In this document: piece by piece, positions 1-8,866 of the stretch
How positions within the stretch are numbered: position 1 is the first letter of the stretch
How the letters are laid out: each line of letters starts with the position of its first letter
Source of the DNA: Oceanobacillus polygoni
GTDB lineage: Bacteria; Bacillota; Bacilli; Bacillales; Amphibacillaceae
Direction: 5' to 3'
DNA: 64,000 nt
Assembly: GCF_008304605.1 (NCBI RefSeq)
Contig: NZ_PIJY01000008.1
Span: forward strand, 28,512-92,511
Made by a program: the position numbers and the translations under genes
The notes under the pieces: model-generated
What the model was told of the DNA's origin: nothing
Databases searched by the model: none
Seen by the model: only the letters and a program-made list of their open reading frames with translations

Positions 1-300
1 TATCAAGGGAAAACAGAGCCATTGTACCGAAAGGCAGGACATATTCCTGGAGCCGTAAATTACTTTTGGAAGGACTTAGTAGATGATAATGGCGCATGGA
101 AAAAAGGGGAGGATCTCGAACAGCATTTCTCTGACCTTTCCAAGGATGATGAAATTATTGTATCCTGTGGTTCTGGTGTGTCAGCATGCCCGAATATATT
201 GGCACTAAAATCTGCTGGTTTTACAAATGTAAAGCTGTATCCGGGGAGTTTCAGTGATTGGATTTCCTATGATGAAAATGAAGTTGAAGTAGATGGATAA
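1..300 (+). CDS. Sulfurtransferase (rhodanese), C-terminal part
   Basis: The gene begins before the window and is open in frame from base 1; only about 99 C-terminal residues are present. They contain the rhodanese active-site loop with Cys in a CGSGVSA motif, which matches the CGSGVTA-type loop of thiosulfate/3-mercaptopyruvate sulfurtransferases. The GHIPGAVN segment before it is the usual CH2A region of the second rhodanese domain. The protein transfers sulfane sulfur via a cysteine persulfide in the cytoplasm. The stop overlaps the start of the downstream DNA glycosylase gene by 8 bases, so the two are probably cotranscribed. The N-terminal domain cannot be judged. Confidence 0.85.
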   Translation, partial: YQGKTEPLYRKAGHIPGAVNYFWKDLVDDNGAWKKGEDLEQHFSDLSKDDEIIVSCGSGVSACPNILALKSAGFTNVKLYPGSFSDWISYDENEVEVDG

Positions 301-856
301 GCAACGGTGTGCGTGGGTGACAACAGACCCACTTTATATAGAGTATCATGATCATGAATGGGGAAGACCTGTTCATGATGACAGGAAATTATTCGAAATG
401 CTCACGCTGGAAGGAGCGCAAGCAGGGTTAAGCTGGATTACAATATTAAAGCGCAGGAAGTATTACCGGGATGCATTTGATGATTTTGATGTTAAGAAAA
501 TCAGTGTGTACAAGGATGCTAAGATTACTGAGCTTGAGCAAAATGAAGGGATTATTCGTAACAAGCGAAAAATCAGCTCCGTGATTACAAATGCCCGTGC
601 ATTTATCAAGGTTCAAGAAGAGTTTGGTTCGTTTGATAACTATATTTGGCAATTTGTTGGAGAAACTCCAATTTTAAATGAATGGTTATCGAATGAGGAG
701 GTACCGGCAATAACGCCTGAATCTGAAAAAATGAGCAAGGATTTGAAAAAGCGTGGCTTTACATTTGTGGGCCCAACGATTTGCTATGCGTTTATGCAAG
801 CAACTGGTATGGTAAATGACCATACCAAGGATTGTTTTTTGTATAAGTGCAACTAA
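293..856 (+). CDS. tag: DNA-3-methyladenine glycosylase I
   Basis: 187 aa, the usual Tag length. This base-excision repair enzyme removes 3-methyladenine from alkylated DNA. The zinc-binding residues typical of Tag are visible: Cys6, His19, and His177/Cys181 near the C-terminus (HTKDC). The helix-hairpin-helix region with LEGAQAGLSW holds the conserved acidic residue (Glu40). The ATG overlaps the end of the rhodanese gene, suggesting translational coupling. Identification is firm from the motif set. Confidence 0.95.
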   Translation: MDKQRCAWVTTDPLYIEYHDHEWGRPVHDDRKLFEMLTLEGAQAGLSWITILKRRKYYRDAFDDFDVKKISVYKDAKITELEQNEGIIRNKRKISSVITNARAFIKVQEEFGSFDNYIWQFVGETPILNEWLSNEEVPAITPESEKMSKDLKKRGFTFVGPTICYAFMQATGMVNDHTKDCFLYKCN

Positions 857-953
857 GGATTGCAGGGATTGAGTTAGTGGCAGGACATGGAGAGTTAATC
901 CGGATTTACTGAGATTTATTCCGTTTTTAGACAACTATGTACTGAACAAGACA

Positions 954-992
954 GGGGCAGACTTCAATGCAATCTACTAGGAAGTCTGCCCC
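954..992. terminator. Bidirectional terminator between tag and the chemoreceptor gene
   Basis: A perfect 12-bp inverted repeat (GGGGCAGACTTC at 954-965, complement at 981-992) lies between two convergent genes. The T-run after it is weak on the plus strand, so termination strength is uncertain. Confidence 0.7.
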
Positions 993-1003
993 TTGTAATG
1001 ATA

Positions 1004-2770
1004 TTAGAGTTTAAAGCTAGTTAGCTGTTCATTTAATTGTTCTGCAAGACTGGCAAGCTCGTCAGCACTATGGGAAACCTCTTCCATGGAACTAGCTGTC
1101 TGTTGTGAAGAAGCTGCTGCTTGTTCAACTCCTGCAGCAGACTCTTCTGATACAGAGGCAATTTCTTCAATAAGATTGTTCATCGCATTACTATTCCCAG
1201 CAATGTCTTTTAGATTAGCTGAAATAGAGGTAATTTTTGTAGTCATCGCAGTAACAGCCTCTTTAATGGTGTCGAAGCTTTGTCTTGTTTCTTCCATATG
1301 GTTAGACCCTGTCTGAACCTCTTTATATCCGGAAGATAGGGAATCGACAACGTGCTTGGTATCGGACTGGATGGCGGTCACAATAGAAGTAATCTCTACT
1401 ACTGATGAAGCTACTTGATCGGATAATTTCCTAACCTCATCCGCAACGACAGCGAATCCTTTCCCGTGTTCGCCAGCTCTAGCAGCTTCAATTGCTGCAT
1501 TCAATGAAAGCAGGTTAGTCTGATCCGCAATTTCCTTAATAACAGAAACAAGATTCGAAATTTCTTTTGATTGCTTATCGAGATTTTTCACTCGGTCAAC
1601 GGATTCGGAAACAATCGTGTCAATCCGTTGCATTTGCTGGACAGATTCATTCATTAGTGTTGTCCCATCTGTTGTGAGTGCAAGAACACCTTGGGATGCA
1701 GTAGCAATTTCCTGTCCACTTTTCTCAGATTGAATAACGGTTTTCACAAATTCATTCATGTTTTCCGCAAGGTCAGAGGCACCATTTGCCTGTGTTTCTG
1801 CACCAGAAGAAAGCTCCTCCATTGTTACCGCAATTTGTGTGTTTCCTTCTTTTACTTCGTTAGCTGCTTGTGTTAGTTCTTCGCTTCTGCTTGAAACAGC
1901 ATTACTAGCTGTCGTGACATTATGGAGGACGTTTTGCATATTTTCCTTCATTTGATTAACTGATGAGGCTAATTGTCCTATTTCATCATTTCCACTGTAA
2001 TTCAGCTTTGCTACGGTTAAGTTACCGTTAGCTACTTCTGAAGTGATGTTAACAATTTGCTTTAAGTTGGACGTTACATTTCTGCTTATGAATGTAAAAA
2101 TAATAATTCCAACGATGATCGTAGTTATATTTGCAATAAGCAAGATTGCAGTTACACTGTCCATACTTCCGATTGCATTTTCCGTCGCTTCCATTTGCTC
2201 CGCTTTCATCATCTGAATTAACCCATCTACAATTTCTACATTACTTGTTCGAAATCTGTACGTTGTCTCGCGTAATGTATTAGCAAGCGTGGCTTGGTCG
2301 TTCTCTAGGTATGTAACAATTTTATCTGTAAATGTAGAATTAATCGCAGCATCAGATAGGATGAGCTCTTGGTACATGGATTGTTGTTCATCTGTTACCA
2401 TCATTGGTTCAATTTGTTCGATAATTGAATTGAACTGGCCCTGGTAATTGTCGAAAGCCTCTATGTAAACTGCATTTTTCGTTAGTAAATAATCAGCAAT
2501 TTGAACATCTTTAGCTTGGATGACAGATGATAGCTCCGTGAGTGTGTTCACATGACTAATATATTCATTAGCTGCTTCAACGTCCTGTTGACCTTGTTCC
2601 AATTGAAAGTAGACTAATAGACTTGAACATACAAATAATAGGATTGTTGCTATAAATGCATATAAATATTTCTTGCCGATTTGAATATTATGAAAGCGAA
2701 ACCTGCGCTTCTTCCCAACATTATGTGCTGATTTCTGTTTCTTTGCCTGTTTACTCTTTTTCATTTGCAT
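1004..2770 (-). CDS. Methyl-accepting chemotaxis protein
   Basis: Transmembrane chemoreceptor of about 588 aa. It has a basic N-terminus, a first membrane helix near residues 37-57, a helical sensory region (four-helix-bundle type), a second membrane helix near 205-230, a HAMP segment, and a long C-terminal signalling coiled coil with the highly conserved hairpin tip (region around [21 protein letters not shown]) that contacts CheA/CheW. The longest frame starts at 2776, but the SD sequence AGGGGGAG abuts that ATG; the ATG at 2770 has a 6-base spacer and is preferred. The ligand is unknown. It is monocistronic, facing tag. Confidence 0.92.
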   Translation of the reverse strand: MQMKKSKQAKKQKSAHNVGKKRRFRFHNIQIGKKYLYAFIATILLFVCSSLLVYFQLEQGQQDVEAANEYISHVNTLTELSSVIQAKDVQIADYLLTKNAVYIEAFDNYQGQFNSIIEQIEPMMVTDEQQSMYQELILSDAAINSTFTDKIVTYLENDQATLANTLRETTYRFRTSNVEIVDGLIQMMKAEQMEATENAIGSMDSVTAILLIANITTIIVGIIIFTFISRNVTSNLKQIVNITSEVANGNLTVAKLNYSGNDEIGQLASSVNQMKENMQNVLHNVTTASNAVSSRSEELTQAANEVKEGNTQIAVTMEELSSGAETQANGASDLAENMNEFVKTVIQSEKSGQEIATASQGVLALTTDGTTLMNESVQQMQRIDTIVSESVDRVKNLDKQSKEISNLVSVIKEIADQTNLLSLNAAIEAARAGEHGKGFAVVADEVRKLSDQVASSVVEITSIVTAIQSDTKHVVDSLSSGYKEVQTGSNHMEETRQSFDTIKEAVTAMTTKITSISANLKDIAGNSNAMNNLIEEIASVSEESAAGVEQAAASSQQTASSMEEVSHSADELASLAEQLNEQLTSFKL

Positions 2771-2957
2771 CCCCATCTCCCCCTATGTTCCAATTAGTAT
2801 ATCGGTCTGTAGGTCAAAAGTATGAAGTTAATTATTAAAAAATTTTTACAAGGATAAAAGATTAAAAATTCGTCGAAAGGCAAGTTCAGAATAATGGTGT
2901 ATTTCCCGTTGTTTATGTAGAATAGTTTTCGTAGACTGATGGAAGGGAAGATGAAAG

Positions 2958-3782
2958 ATGCAGCATATAACGTTGAATAATGGTATAAGCATGCCACAGT
3001 TAGGATATGGTGTGTGGAAGGTTCCGGATGAAGAAGTGGCGATTCCAGTTGAACATGCATTACAAGCTGGATACCGTTCGATTGATACAGCAAAAATATA
3101 TGGGAACGAATCTGGCGTCGGAAAAGCGATTGCAAATAGTGGTATTCCGCGTGAAGAGCTTTTTATCACGACAAAAGTATGGAATAGTGACCATGGTTAT
3201 GAGAATACATTAAAAGCGTTTGATGCAAGCTTAGAAAGGTTGGGGCTTGAATATGTTGATCTTTATCTCGTACATTGGCCTGCTCCGAAATTTGACCAAT
3301 ACGTAGAAACCTATCAAGCGTTAGAAAAACTCTACAAAGAAGGCCGTGTACGAGCGATCGGTGTTTGTAATTTTGATATTGAGCACTTGGAACGAATTTT
3401 GGATGTGTGTGAGGTTGTGCCAGCAATCAATCAAGTGGAATGTCATCCATACCTACAGCAAAAGGAATTACGAGCTTATTGTGAAAAGCATGGGATCCAA
3501 GTTGAAGCATACAGTCCATTAATGAATGGAACAGATGTGTTAGAAAACGATGTGATTCAAGAAATAGCGAAACAGAATGGTAAAACACCCGCACAGACGA
3601 TTCTTCGTTGGCATTTACAATCAGATATGGTTGCGATTCCTAAAACTGTTACGCCATCAAGAATGAAGGAAAATATGGACGTATTTGATTTTGAATTAAG
3701 TAAAGAAGAAATGGAAAAAATTGCGCAGCTCGATAAAGGTATTCGTAATAATGCTGTTCCAAATGAGATGAATAGACGATAA
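2958..3782 (+). CDS. Aldo/keto reductase (YtbE/YvgN-like)
   Basis: 274 aa NADPH-dependent (beta/alpha)8 reductase, the normal size for AKR5-type bacterial enzymes that reduce glyoxal, methylglyoxal and other carbonyls. The catalytic tetrad is visible as Asp43, Tyr48, Lys73 and His106, and the C-terminal IPKTVTPSRMKEN segment is the nucleotide-binding signature. The start has a GGAAGGGAAG ribosome binding site 7 bases upstream. It is divergent from the chemoreceptor and is followed by a strong terminator, so it is a single-gene unit. The physiological substrate is inferred only. Confidence 0.92.
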   Translation: MQHITLNNGISMPQLGYGVWKVPDEEVAIPVEHALQAGYRSIDTAKIYGNESGVGKAIANSGIPREELFITTKVWNSDHGYENTLKAFDASLERLGLEYVDLYLVHWPAPKFDQYVETYQALEKLYKEGRVRAIGVCNFDIEHLERILDVCEVVPAINQVECHPYLQQKELRAYCEKHGIQVEAYSPLMNGTDVLENDVIQEIAKQNGKTPAQTILRWHLQSDMVAIPKTVTPSRMKENMDVFDFELSKEEMEKIAQLDKGIRNNAVPNEMNRR

Positions 3783-3786
3783 AAAG

Positions 3787-3818
3787 CAAATCGATGTAGC
3801 AACTGCTGCATCGATTTG
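3787..3818 (+). terminator. Terminator after aldo/keto reductase
   Basis: 14-bp stem (CAAATCGATGTAGC with GCTGCATCGATTTG, one G-T pair) just after the stop codon, followed by TCTTGT. Confidence 0.75.
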
Positions 3819-3958
3819 TCTTGTATAAAAGCAGTACTCACAATTAAGGTAACGTACATATAGAGGTAAAGAAAATATAAAAAATGTGGCACGAATGTAT
3901 GCGTTTATAGTAAAATAAAGCTAATGAAGTTCATCCATTTTGAAAGGAGTGATGTTTT

Positions 3959-4024
3959 ATGATTTTCACGCTAAAGAACCAATATCAGAAAACAAGTATC
4001 AAAATGGAGGAACAGTCGGCATAA
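3959..4024 (+). CDS. Putative 21-aa leader peptide upstream of rsgA-like gene
   Basis: A 21-codon ORF (MIFTLKNQYQ...) has a good ribosome binding site (GAAAGGAG, about 9 bases upstream). Its stop at 4022-4024 lies 7 bases before a hairpin that hides the SD sequence of the next gene. Near its end it contains GGAGGAA (4006-4012), which is complementary to the anti-SD arm at 4033-4039. This layout resembles leader peptides that control downstream translation through ribosome position. It is not a recognised family; existence is inferred from signals and placement, not homology. Confidence 0.5.
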   Translation: MIFTLKNQYQKTSIKMEEQSA

Positions 4025-4030
4025 AATGAC

Positions 4031-4056
4031 TTTTCCTCCTACAAATAGGAGGAAAA
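4031..4056 (+). promoter_or_regulatory. SD-sequestering hairpin before rsgA-like gene
   Basis: Perfect 11-bp stem with a CAAA loop: TTTTCCTCCTA (4031-4041) pairs with TAGGAGGAAAA (4046-4056). The 3' arm contains AGGAGG, the ribosome binding site for the TTG start at 4063, so the folded RNA would block initiation. There is no T-run directly after the hairpin, which argues for translational rather than transcriptional control. Confidence 0.65.
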
Positions 4057-4062
4057 ATAAAT

Positions 4063-5127
4063 TTGAATAATCTTTGTAAACTTGGTTGGGAAAATTCCAA
4101 CCATTCGACTAATCTTGAGCATCTGGCTCGGGTTATTACAGTACAAAAAAATAGCTATCGTATTTCAGATGGAAAGATGGAATATTTGGCCCACCTGAGT
4201 GGAAAGTTTTTAAATGAAACCAACTCTACGATGGATTATCCTGCGGTTGGTGATTGGGTGGAAGCCCAGAAGCTCGAAGAAGAGAAAAAAGCTGTTATCA
4301 GACGGGTTTTACCACGTAAAAGCCAATTCGTGAGACAGGCAGCGGGATTGAAAACAGAAGCACAAATTGTGGCTGCGAATATGGATACCGTTTTTATTGT
4401 TAATTCATTGAATCATGATTTGAATGTTCGGCGAATCGAGCGCTATGTACTAGCGACCTATGATAGTGGAGCCACACCAGTTATTGTACTGACAAAAAAA
4501 GATGCCTGCTCACAGGAAGAGGTAGAAGCTGCGATTGCAACGGTTGAGGAAGTTGCAATCGGAATTCCAATTATTGCAGTGAGCAGTGTTTCAAAAGACG
4601 GGGTTGCCGAATTAATGGAATATTTGCCAGCAGGTCGTACGGTTACATTATTAGGCTCCTCTGGTGTTGGTAAATCGACATTAGTAAATACGTTGCTAGG
4701 GAAAGAAGTCCAAGATACAAAAGAGATTCGGGAATCAGATAGTAGAGGGCGTCATACGACAACACACCGGGAAATGTTTAGCTTGCCAAATGGTGCGTTG
4801 TTAATAGATACGCCAGGCATGAGGGAACTGCAATTATGGGATGGCGAATCATCGATCGATACGACGTTCCAAGATGTTGAACAGCTTACTACCGAATGTC
4901 GCTTTACTGATTGTAGGCATGATACAGAACCGGGCTGTCGGGTTCAGGAAGCCTTAGCAACTGGCGAACTATCCGAAGCGCGTTTTGAAAGCTATTTAAA
5001 GTTACAGCGTGAGCTTGCTTATGAGAAAAGGAAACAGAATCAAAAGGCTAAGCAAGATGAGAAAAGCAGATGGAAGCATATTTCAAAATTCCAAAAAGAG
5101 CATTATAAGTATCATAAGAAGCGATAA
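4063..5127 (+). CDS. rsgA: Ribosome small-subunit-dependent GTPase A (long RsgA/YjeQ type)
   Basis: 354 aa circularly permuted GTPase that acts in late 30S subunit maturation. Domain order: N-terminal OB-fold (about 1-105), then permuted G motifs G4 TKKD (144-147), G1 GSSGVGKST (198-206), G2 threonines (232-234), G3 DTPG (249-252), then a zinc-binding knuckle with Cys279, Cys284, His286 and Cys292, and a basic lysine-rich tail. It is longer than the roughly 300-aa B. subtilis RsgA (YloQ), so it is probably an extra paralogue. Start is TTG, 10 bases after AGGAGG, which lies in a hairpin preceded by a possible leader peptide. Regulation by translation stress is inferred. Confidence 0.9.
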   Translation: MNNLCKLGWENSNHSTNLEHLARVITVQKNSYRISDGKMEYLAHLSGKFLNETNSTMDYPAVGDWVEAQKLEEEKKAVIRRVLPRKSQFVRQAAGLKTEAQIVAANMDTVFIVNSLNHDLNVRRIERYVLATYDSGATPVIVLTKKDACSQEEVEAAIATVEEVAIGIPIIAVSSVSKDGVAELMEYLPAGRTVTLLGSSGVGKSTLVNTLLGKEVQDTKEIRESDSRGRHTTTHREMFSLPNGALLIDTPGMRELQLWDGESSIDTTFQDVEQLTTECRFTDCRHDTEPGCRVQEALATGELSEARFESYLKLQRELAYEKRKQNQKAKQDEKSRWKHISKFQKEHYKYHKKR

Positions 5128-5131
5128 TAGT

Positions 5132-5167
5132 AGCACCTTTCTTAATATAAGGAAGGTGCTTTTGTGT
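5132..5167 (+). terminator. Terminator after rsgA-like gene
   Basis: Inverted repeat AGCACCTT...AAGGTGCT (5132-5160) followed by TTTTG. Confidence 0.8.
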
Positions 5168-5223
5168 AGGATTGTAGTCATCGAAAGCTCTAAAGGCGTT
5201 TGGCAAACTCATAAAGGGTCTAT

Positions 5224-5763
5224 TTATTTGAATACCCGCTCTACAGCTTTCTCAAATTTTTGAAAATAATCAGGAATATCCTCATTATTTAACCCGACAT
5301 ACATATTGGAAGCAATCGATTTGTTATACCATCTTTGCTTTTCTCTACCTGCGTTAAAGTTTTCCCATACGGATTCTCCTTGTGCCTTCAAATCGTTCTC
5401 TAAACCAAGCAGGTTATCAAGTTTATCTGCTACAACTAAATATTTTATCTCTGGATCAGCAGTTTTTATTATATCAATTGTATGCTGTTTACGTTCCTGC
5501 CATGATTTTGATTTATCCTCCGTGTGTGCAGCGACGATATGAGCTATTTCGGTACCAAATCCCCGTTCAATATCTTCTAGCTCTACCAATGTATCCTCGA
5601 CAACATCATGCAAGTATCCAGCACAAACTAACTCATCCCGAAACCCAGCTGCCTCTAACCGTTCAGCTACACGAATAGGGTGAGTTATATAGGGGACATC
5701 CGAGTTCTTGCGTTTTTGTCCTTTATGGGCTTTTGCAGCAAATTGTTTGGCTTTCTCCTTCAA
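5224..5763 (-). CDS. HD-domain phosphohydrolase (ppGpp hydrolase-like)
   Basis: A small stand-alone HD protein related to the hydrolase half of RelA/SpoT and to Mesh-type enzymes. Numbered from the GTG at 5781, the metal and catalytic residues are His34, His58-Asp59, Glu62-Asp63 and Asp119-Lys-Leu-Asp122; there is no synthetase domain. The GTG at 5781 has no ribosome binding site, whereas AAGGAGG lies inside the frame, 8 bases before a TTG at 5763, so the TTG start (179 aa) is preferred. Expected role is hydrolysis of a (p)ppGpp-like or other nucleotide 3'-pyrophosphate; the true substrate is not proven by sequence. Confidence 0.82.
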   Translation of the reverse strand: MKEKAKQFAAKAHKGQKRKNSDVPYITHPIRVAERLEAAGFRDELVCAGYLHDVVEDTLVELEDIERGFGTEIAHIVAAHTEDKSKSWQERKQHTIDIIKTADPEIKYLVVADKLDNLLGLENDLKAQGESVWENFNAGREKQRWYNKSIASNMYVGLNNEDIPDYFQKFEKAVERVFK

Positions 5764-5966
5764 GGCTAACGCCTCCTTCACAAGGTACTACTTTTTTCCT
5801 AAATATAACATAAATTAGATGGAATGCGGATATTTTAAAAAGGTAATAAACGTTGGTGTATGAAGATACCGAAAAGCTAAGCGACACTTCGCTTTCTTTT
5901 CGACAAGGAAACAAGTAAACTAGAAGGTAACGTCAATTTAATTTAGATTTAGCGGGGGTACTTCAC

Positions 5967-7022
5967 ATGGAACAAGGAATCAATCAACGTAAGACTGAAC
6001 ATATTCGTCTCTGTCTAACTGGAAATGTTGAAGGAGTTAATAAATCAACTGGTCTCGAAGGAATCAGTTTTATACATAATGCGTTACCAGAAATAAATTT
6101 TGCTGATATTGCACTGGATGCGAGTTTTCTTGAAAAGGAACTGAAAGCGCCATTTTTAGTCAGTTCCATGACAGGTGGTTCAGAGCTTGCAACAACAATT
6201 AATCAAAATCTCGCAATAGCTGCTGAAGAGAAGCGTTGGGCATTTGCGATCGGCTCAACACGAGCTTTTCTAGAGAGTGATGCACATAAAGAATCTTTCT
6301 TAATCCGTGAACAAGCGCCGACAATACCGATCATTGCTAATATCGGTGCCGTGCAATTTAATTATGGCTATGGTGCGGAGGAATGCCAACGAATCATTGA
6401 TAAAACGGGAGCTGATTCGATTGTCCTCCATTTAAACAGCTTACAGGAAGCTGTACAAGATGGTGGAGATTTAAACTTTGAGTCCCTTCTACCGAAAATT
6501 GAACAGGTTTGCAAAACGTTAGATAAGCCTGTTGGTGTAAAAGAGGTTGGGTTTGGGATTGATGGTACAGTCGCTGAACAATTATATAATGTAGGAATTG
6601 CGTATATTGATGTTGCTGGTGCAGGAGGGACGTCCTGGAGTCAGGTGGAAAAATTACGCTCGCGTGACCCACTTCGTAAAGCGGCTGCGGAAGCATTTAA
6701 TAATTGGGGAATCCCAACAAAGGATTGTATTGTCTCGGTTCGTGGCAAATTACCTGAAGTGCCACTAGTTGCTAGTGGCGGAATGAAAACTGGCGTCGAT
6801 GCAGCAAAAGCAATTACGATTGGAGCAGATGTGATTGGCTTTGCACGTCACTTGCTTCAAGCTGCGACAGAATCTCCGGAAGCAGTGATCGAAACAATGG
6901 AGCAAATTGAACTCGAATTTAAAATGACGATGTTCGGCATTGGCGTGAAAAATTTGGCGGAGTTAAAAAATACAAAGCGTGTCAGTGTTATGGGGCAATC
7001 TTTATTAGAAGAAAACAGCTAA
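5967..7022 (+). CDS. fni: Isopentenyl-diphosphate delta-isomerase, type 2 (FMN)
   Basis: 351 aa, the normal length for type 2 IDI. It interconverts IPP and DMAPP using FMN, NADPH and Mg2+. The substrate-binding RKTEH motif is at residues 8-12, the FMN-binding SSMTGG segment lies near 65-70, and a glycine-rich SGGMKTG phosphate-binding region lies near the C-terminus. It forms a single unit with a terminator overlapping the stop codon. It supplies isoprenoid precursors for quinones and undecaprenyl phosphate. Confidence 0.95.
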   Translation: MEQGINQRKTEHIRLCLTGNVEGVNKSTGLEGISFIHNALPEINFADIALDASFLEKELKAPFLVSSMTGGSELATTINQNLAIAAEEKRWAFAIGSTRAFLESDAHKESFLIREQAPTIPIIANIGAVQFNYGYGAEECQRIIDKTGADSIVLHLNSLQEAVQDGGDLNFESLLPKIEQVCKTLDKPVGVKEVGFGIDGTVAEQLYNVGIAYIDVAGAGGTSWSQVEKLRSRDPLRKAAAEAFNNWGIPTKDCIVSVRGKLPEVPLVASGGMKTGVDAAKAITIGADVIGFARHLLQAATESPEAVIETMEQIELEFKMTMFGIGVKNLAELKNTKRVSVMGQSLLEENS

Positions 7023-7042
7023 GCTATGGCTGTTTTCTTTTT
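7011..7042 (+). terminator. Terminator of fni
   Basis: GAAAACAGC (7011-7019) pairs with GCTGTTTTC (7029-7037), followed by TTTTTATTT. The left arm overlaps the end of the coding region. Confidence 0.8.
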
Positions 7043-7148
7043 ATTTATCATCCATGTTAGTTAAATTGAAGCCAATAATGATTCACCCACCATGTTTTCG
7101 TAACCAATGACAAGGGAATAGTGATGAAAAATGAGGGAGTGATGAAGA

Positions 7149-7604
7149 GTGCCTTGGACATTAGATGATTACCCTTCTTCCATGAAAAACTTGAATGAGG
7201 TTACGAGAAAGAAAGCAATTGATATTGCCAACTCCATGGTGGATGATGGCTATTCAGATGATCGCGCAATCCCAATAGCTATTACGCAGGCGAAGGAATG
7301 GCGTGAAAATGCTGAAAAAGAAGAGATTGATGATTATAAGATGCATGGTAAACCAACAATGAGGTCAAAAGAAGGTAAAAAATATAGTAGCAATCCAGAG
7401 CGCTTGGAGGAAGGCGAGCAAGTTATTGCACATGAGAACGGCTGGGCAGTGAAATCAAGTGGTGCAGAACGTGCTAATGAGGTTTTCGATAAGAAGGATG
7501 AAGCAGTTAAACGCGCAAAAGAAATTGCCAAAAATAAAGGCACCACCTTAACGATTTATAAACAGGATGGTACAGTTCAAGATAAACAAACGTTTCATGA
7601 ATAA
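7149..7604 (+). CDS. DUF2188 protein (YdaT-like)
   Basis: 151 aa soluble, highly charged protein. The C-terminal part (from about residue 95: WAVKSSGAERA...IYKQDGTVQ) matches the DUF2188 pattern, in which a Trp-Ala-Val-Lys strand is followed by a helix rich in Ala/Lys and a final strand. The N-terminal 55 residues (PWTLDDYPSSM... with AKEW) resemble a ChaB-like region. GTG start with GGGAG 9 bases upstream. B. subtilis YdaT has the same composition and is linked to general stress, but the function is unknown. Confidence 0.8.
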   Translation: MPWTLDDYPSSMKNLNEVTRKKAIDIANSMVDDGYSDDRAIPIAITQAKEWRENAEKEEIDDYKMHGKPTMRSKEGKKYSSNPERLEEGEQVIAHENGWAVKSSGAERANEVFDKKDEAVKRAKEIAKNKGTTLTIYKQDGTVQDKQTFHE

Positions 7605-7620
7605 GATAAGACTTAAAAGT

Positions 7621-7645
7621 AAAGGCTGTCAAAATGGCAGCCTTT
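7621..7645 (+). terminator. Terminator after DUF2188 gene
   Basis: 11-bp stem AAAGGCTGTCA / TGGCAGCCTTT (one G-T pair) with a 3-base loop. Confidence 0.75.
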
Positions 7646-7753
7646 ATTACATAGTTAGGAAAATATTTGAATGCTCCGTTTTAATGAAGCACATTATTTT
7701 TAGATCGTGTGCTGCTATGGTACACTATTTTACAGAAAAGCGAGGTGCTTATA

Positions 7754-8467
7754 ATGAAAATCGAAGTATGGTCCGATTTTGTTTGCCCGTTTTGCTATAT
7801 CGGAAAACGCAGGCTGGAAAATGCAATGGAAAAATTCCCGCACAAAGAACAAATTACACTAGAGTATAAAAGTTACCAGCTTGACCCAACAGCTGAGCAT
7901 ATCCCAGGAAAAAACTTCTATGAAACATTTTCTGAATTAAAAGGAATTCCTCTTGAGCAAGTTAAAACAATGAATCAACAGGTTGGCCAACAAGCAGCCA
8001 GTGTAGGGTTAACTTACAATTTTGATGATATGAAATATGCAAATACATTTGACGCCCATCGAGTTGCTAAATATGCTGAGGAACAAGGAAAAGGCAAAGA
8101 AGTTACGGAGCGTTTCCTTCATGCATACTTTGCCGAATCTGAGTTGCTAAGTGATTATGACACACTGATTAAACTTGCAACTGAGGTAGGATTGGATAAA
8201 GAAGAAGTGGAACATGTACTGCAATCGGATAAATATCGAAATAAAGTAAATGAAGATATTGATGTTGCGCGTCAAATCGGTGTCCAAGGAGTACCATTCT
8301 TTGTATTTAATGAGAAATATGCTGTATCTGGAGCTCAGCCACCTGAAGTGTTCGAGGAAGTGCTTACCAAGGTATGGGAAGAGGAGCAAGAGAAGCCAGT
8401 TCTGCAATCGTTAAATCCAAAAAAATCGGAAACATCCTATTGTACGGATGAAGGATGCGATGAATAA
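7754..8467 (+). CDS. DsbA-family thiol oxidoreductase (FrnE-like)
   Basis: 237 aa thioredoxin-fold protein without signal peptide, so cytoplasmic. The redox motif is CPFC at residues 11-14 (SDFVCPFCYIGKRR), with the helical insertion typical of the FrnE/HCCA-isomerase-like branch and a cis-proline loop (GVQGVPFFVFN). The C-terminal tail carries two more cysteines (SYCTDEGCDE). The reading frame extends upstream to 7709, but the ATG at 7754 has a GCGAGGTG ribosome binding site and aligns with the family start. A role in oxidative stress is family knowledge; the substrate is unknown. Confidence 0.9.
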   Translation: MKIEVWSDFVCPFCYIGKRRLENAMEKFPHKEQITLEYKSYQLDPTAEHIPGKNFYETFSELKGIPLEQVKTMNQQVGQQAASVGLTYNFDDMKYANTFDAHRVAKYAEEQGKGKEVTERFLHAYFAESELLSDYDTLIKLATEVGLDKEEVEHVLQSDKYRNKVNEDIDVARQIGVQGVPFFVFNEKYAVSGAQPPEVFEEVLTKVWEEEQEKPVLQSLNPKKSETSYCTDEGCDE

Positions 8468-8512
8468 GGGACGCACTAATAAGAACCGAAAAAATAAAAG
8501 CATGCTGTGATG

Positions 8513-8563
8513 AACTGGACCCCAATTGTTAGACACACTCTAACAATTGGGGTCCAGTTTTTG
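8513..8563 (+). repeat. 21-bp perfect hairpin, IS3-like left end, also terminator
   Basis: A perfect 21-bp stem (8513-8533 with 8539-8559, loop CACAC) contains CTGGACCCCAATTGTTAGA and is followed by TTTTTG. From memory, similar hairpins with TGGACCCC...GTTAGAC occur at the left end of IS3/IS150-type elements just before orfA. It also serves as an efficient terminator for the upstream oxidoreductase gene. Confidence 0.7.
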
Positions 8564-8564
8564 T

Positions 8565-8760
8565 ATGATTAAATTTACATCAGAAATTAAATTAGTGATT
8601 ATTCAAGGGTTTAATTCTAATTTAGTTTCAAAAAAAGAATACGCAAGACAAGCGAGATAGGGGGGGAAAACCTAAATTAACTCAGGGCTTTATAGAGTAT
8701 AGTGGTTTTCGAAGAGAAGAAGAGTTCTATGAAAATATGGTATCCTGACTTTTGTAGTTA
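8565..8760 (+). pseudogene. Degenerate IS3-family orfA remnant
   Basis: Directly after the hairpin, ATG at 8565 opens a 31-codon frame (MIKFTSEIKLVIIQGF...) ending at TAG 8658-8660. The KFTSEIKL.VIQ pattern fits the first helix of an IS3/IS150-type OrfA helix-turn-helix domain. The downstream sequence (about 8690-8750) still contains transposase-like codons (GFIEYSGFRREEEFYENM) but is out of register and stops. No catalytic orfB and no right end are visible, so this is a dead fragment. Confidence 0.55.
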
Positions 8761-8774
8761 AAACAACTTAAAAA

Positions 8775-8811
8775 CAGCCAAGAACCCATATGAATACTAG
8801 ATTCTTGGCTG
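8775..8811. terminator. Hairpin in the degraded region
   Basis: 10-bp perfect arms CAGCCAAGAA (8775-8784) and TTCTTGGCTG (8802-8811). On the minus strand it is followed by TTTTTAAG. It may be a leftover terminator for a lost gene. Confidence 0.45.
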
Positions 8812-8866
8812 CTTGTTGTCATGAAGTTGTTGTGTTTTCTCCCCTTTTTGACCTCACCTAAAATTT

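Noticed and set aside
2794..3169. Two minus-strand frames (113 and 107 codons) opposite the aldo/keto reductase
   Set aside because: They lie antisense to a clearly conserved gene and have no initiation signals.
3959..4056. Intrinsic terminator before the rsgA-like gene
   Set aside because: The hairpin is followed by AATAAATTTG rather than a T-run, and it contains the SD sequence, so translational control fits better.
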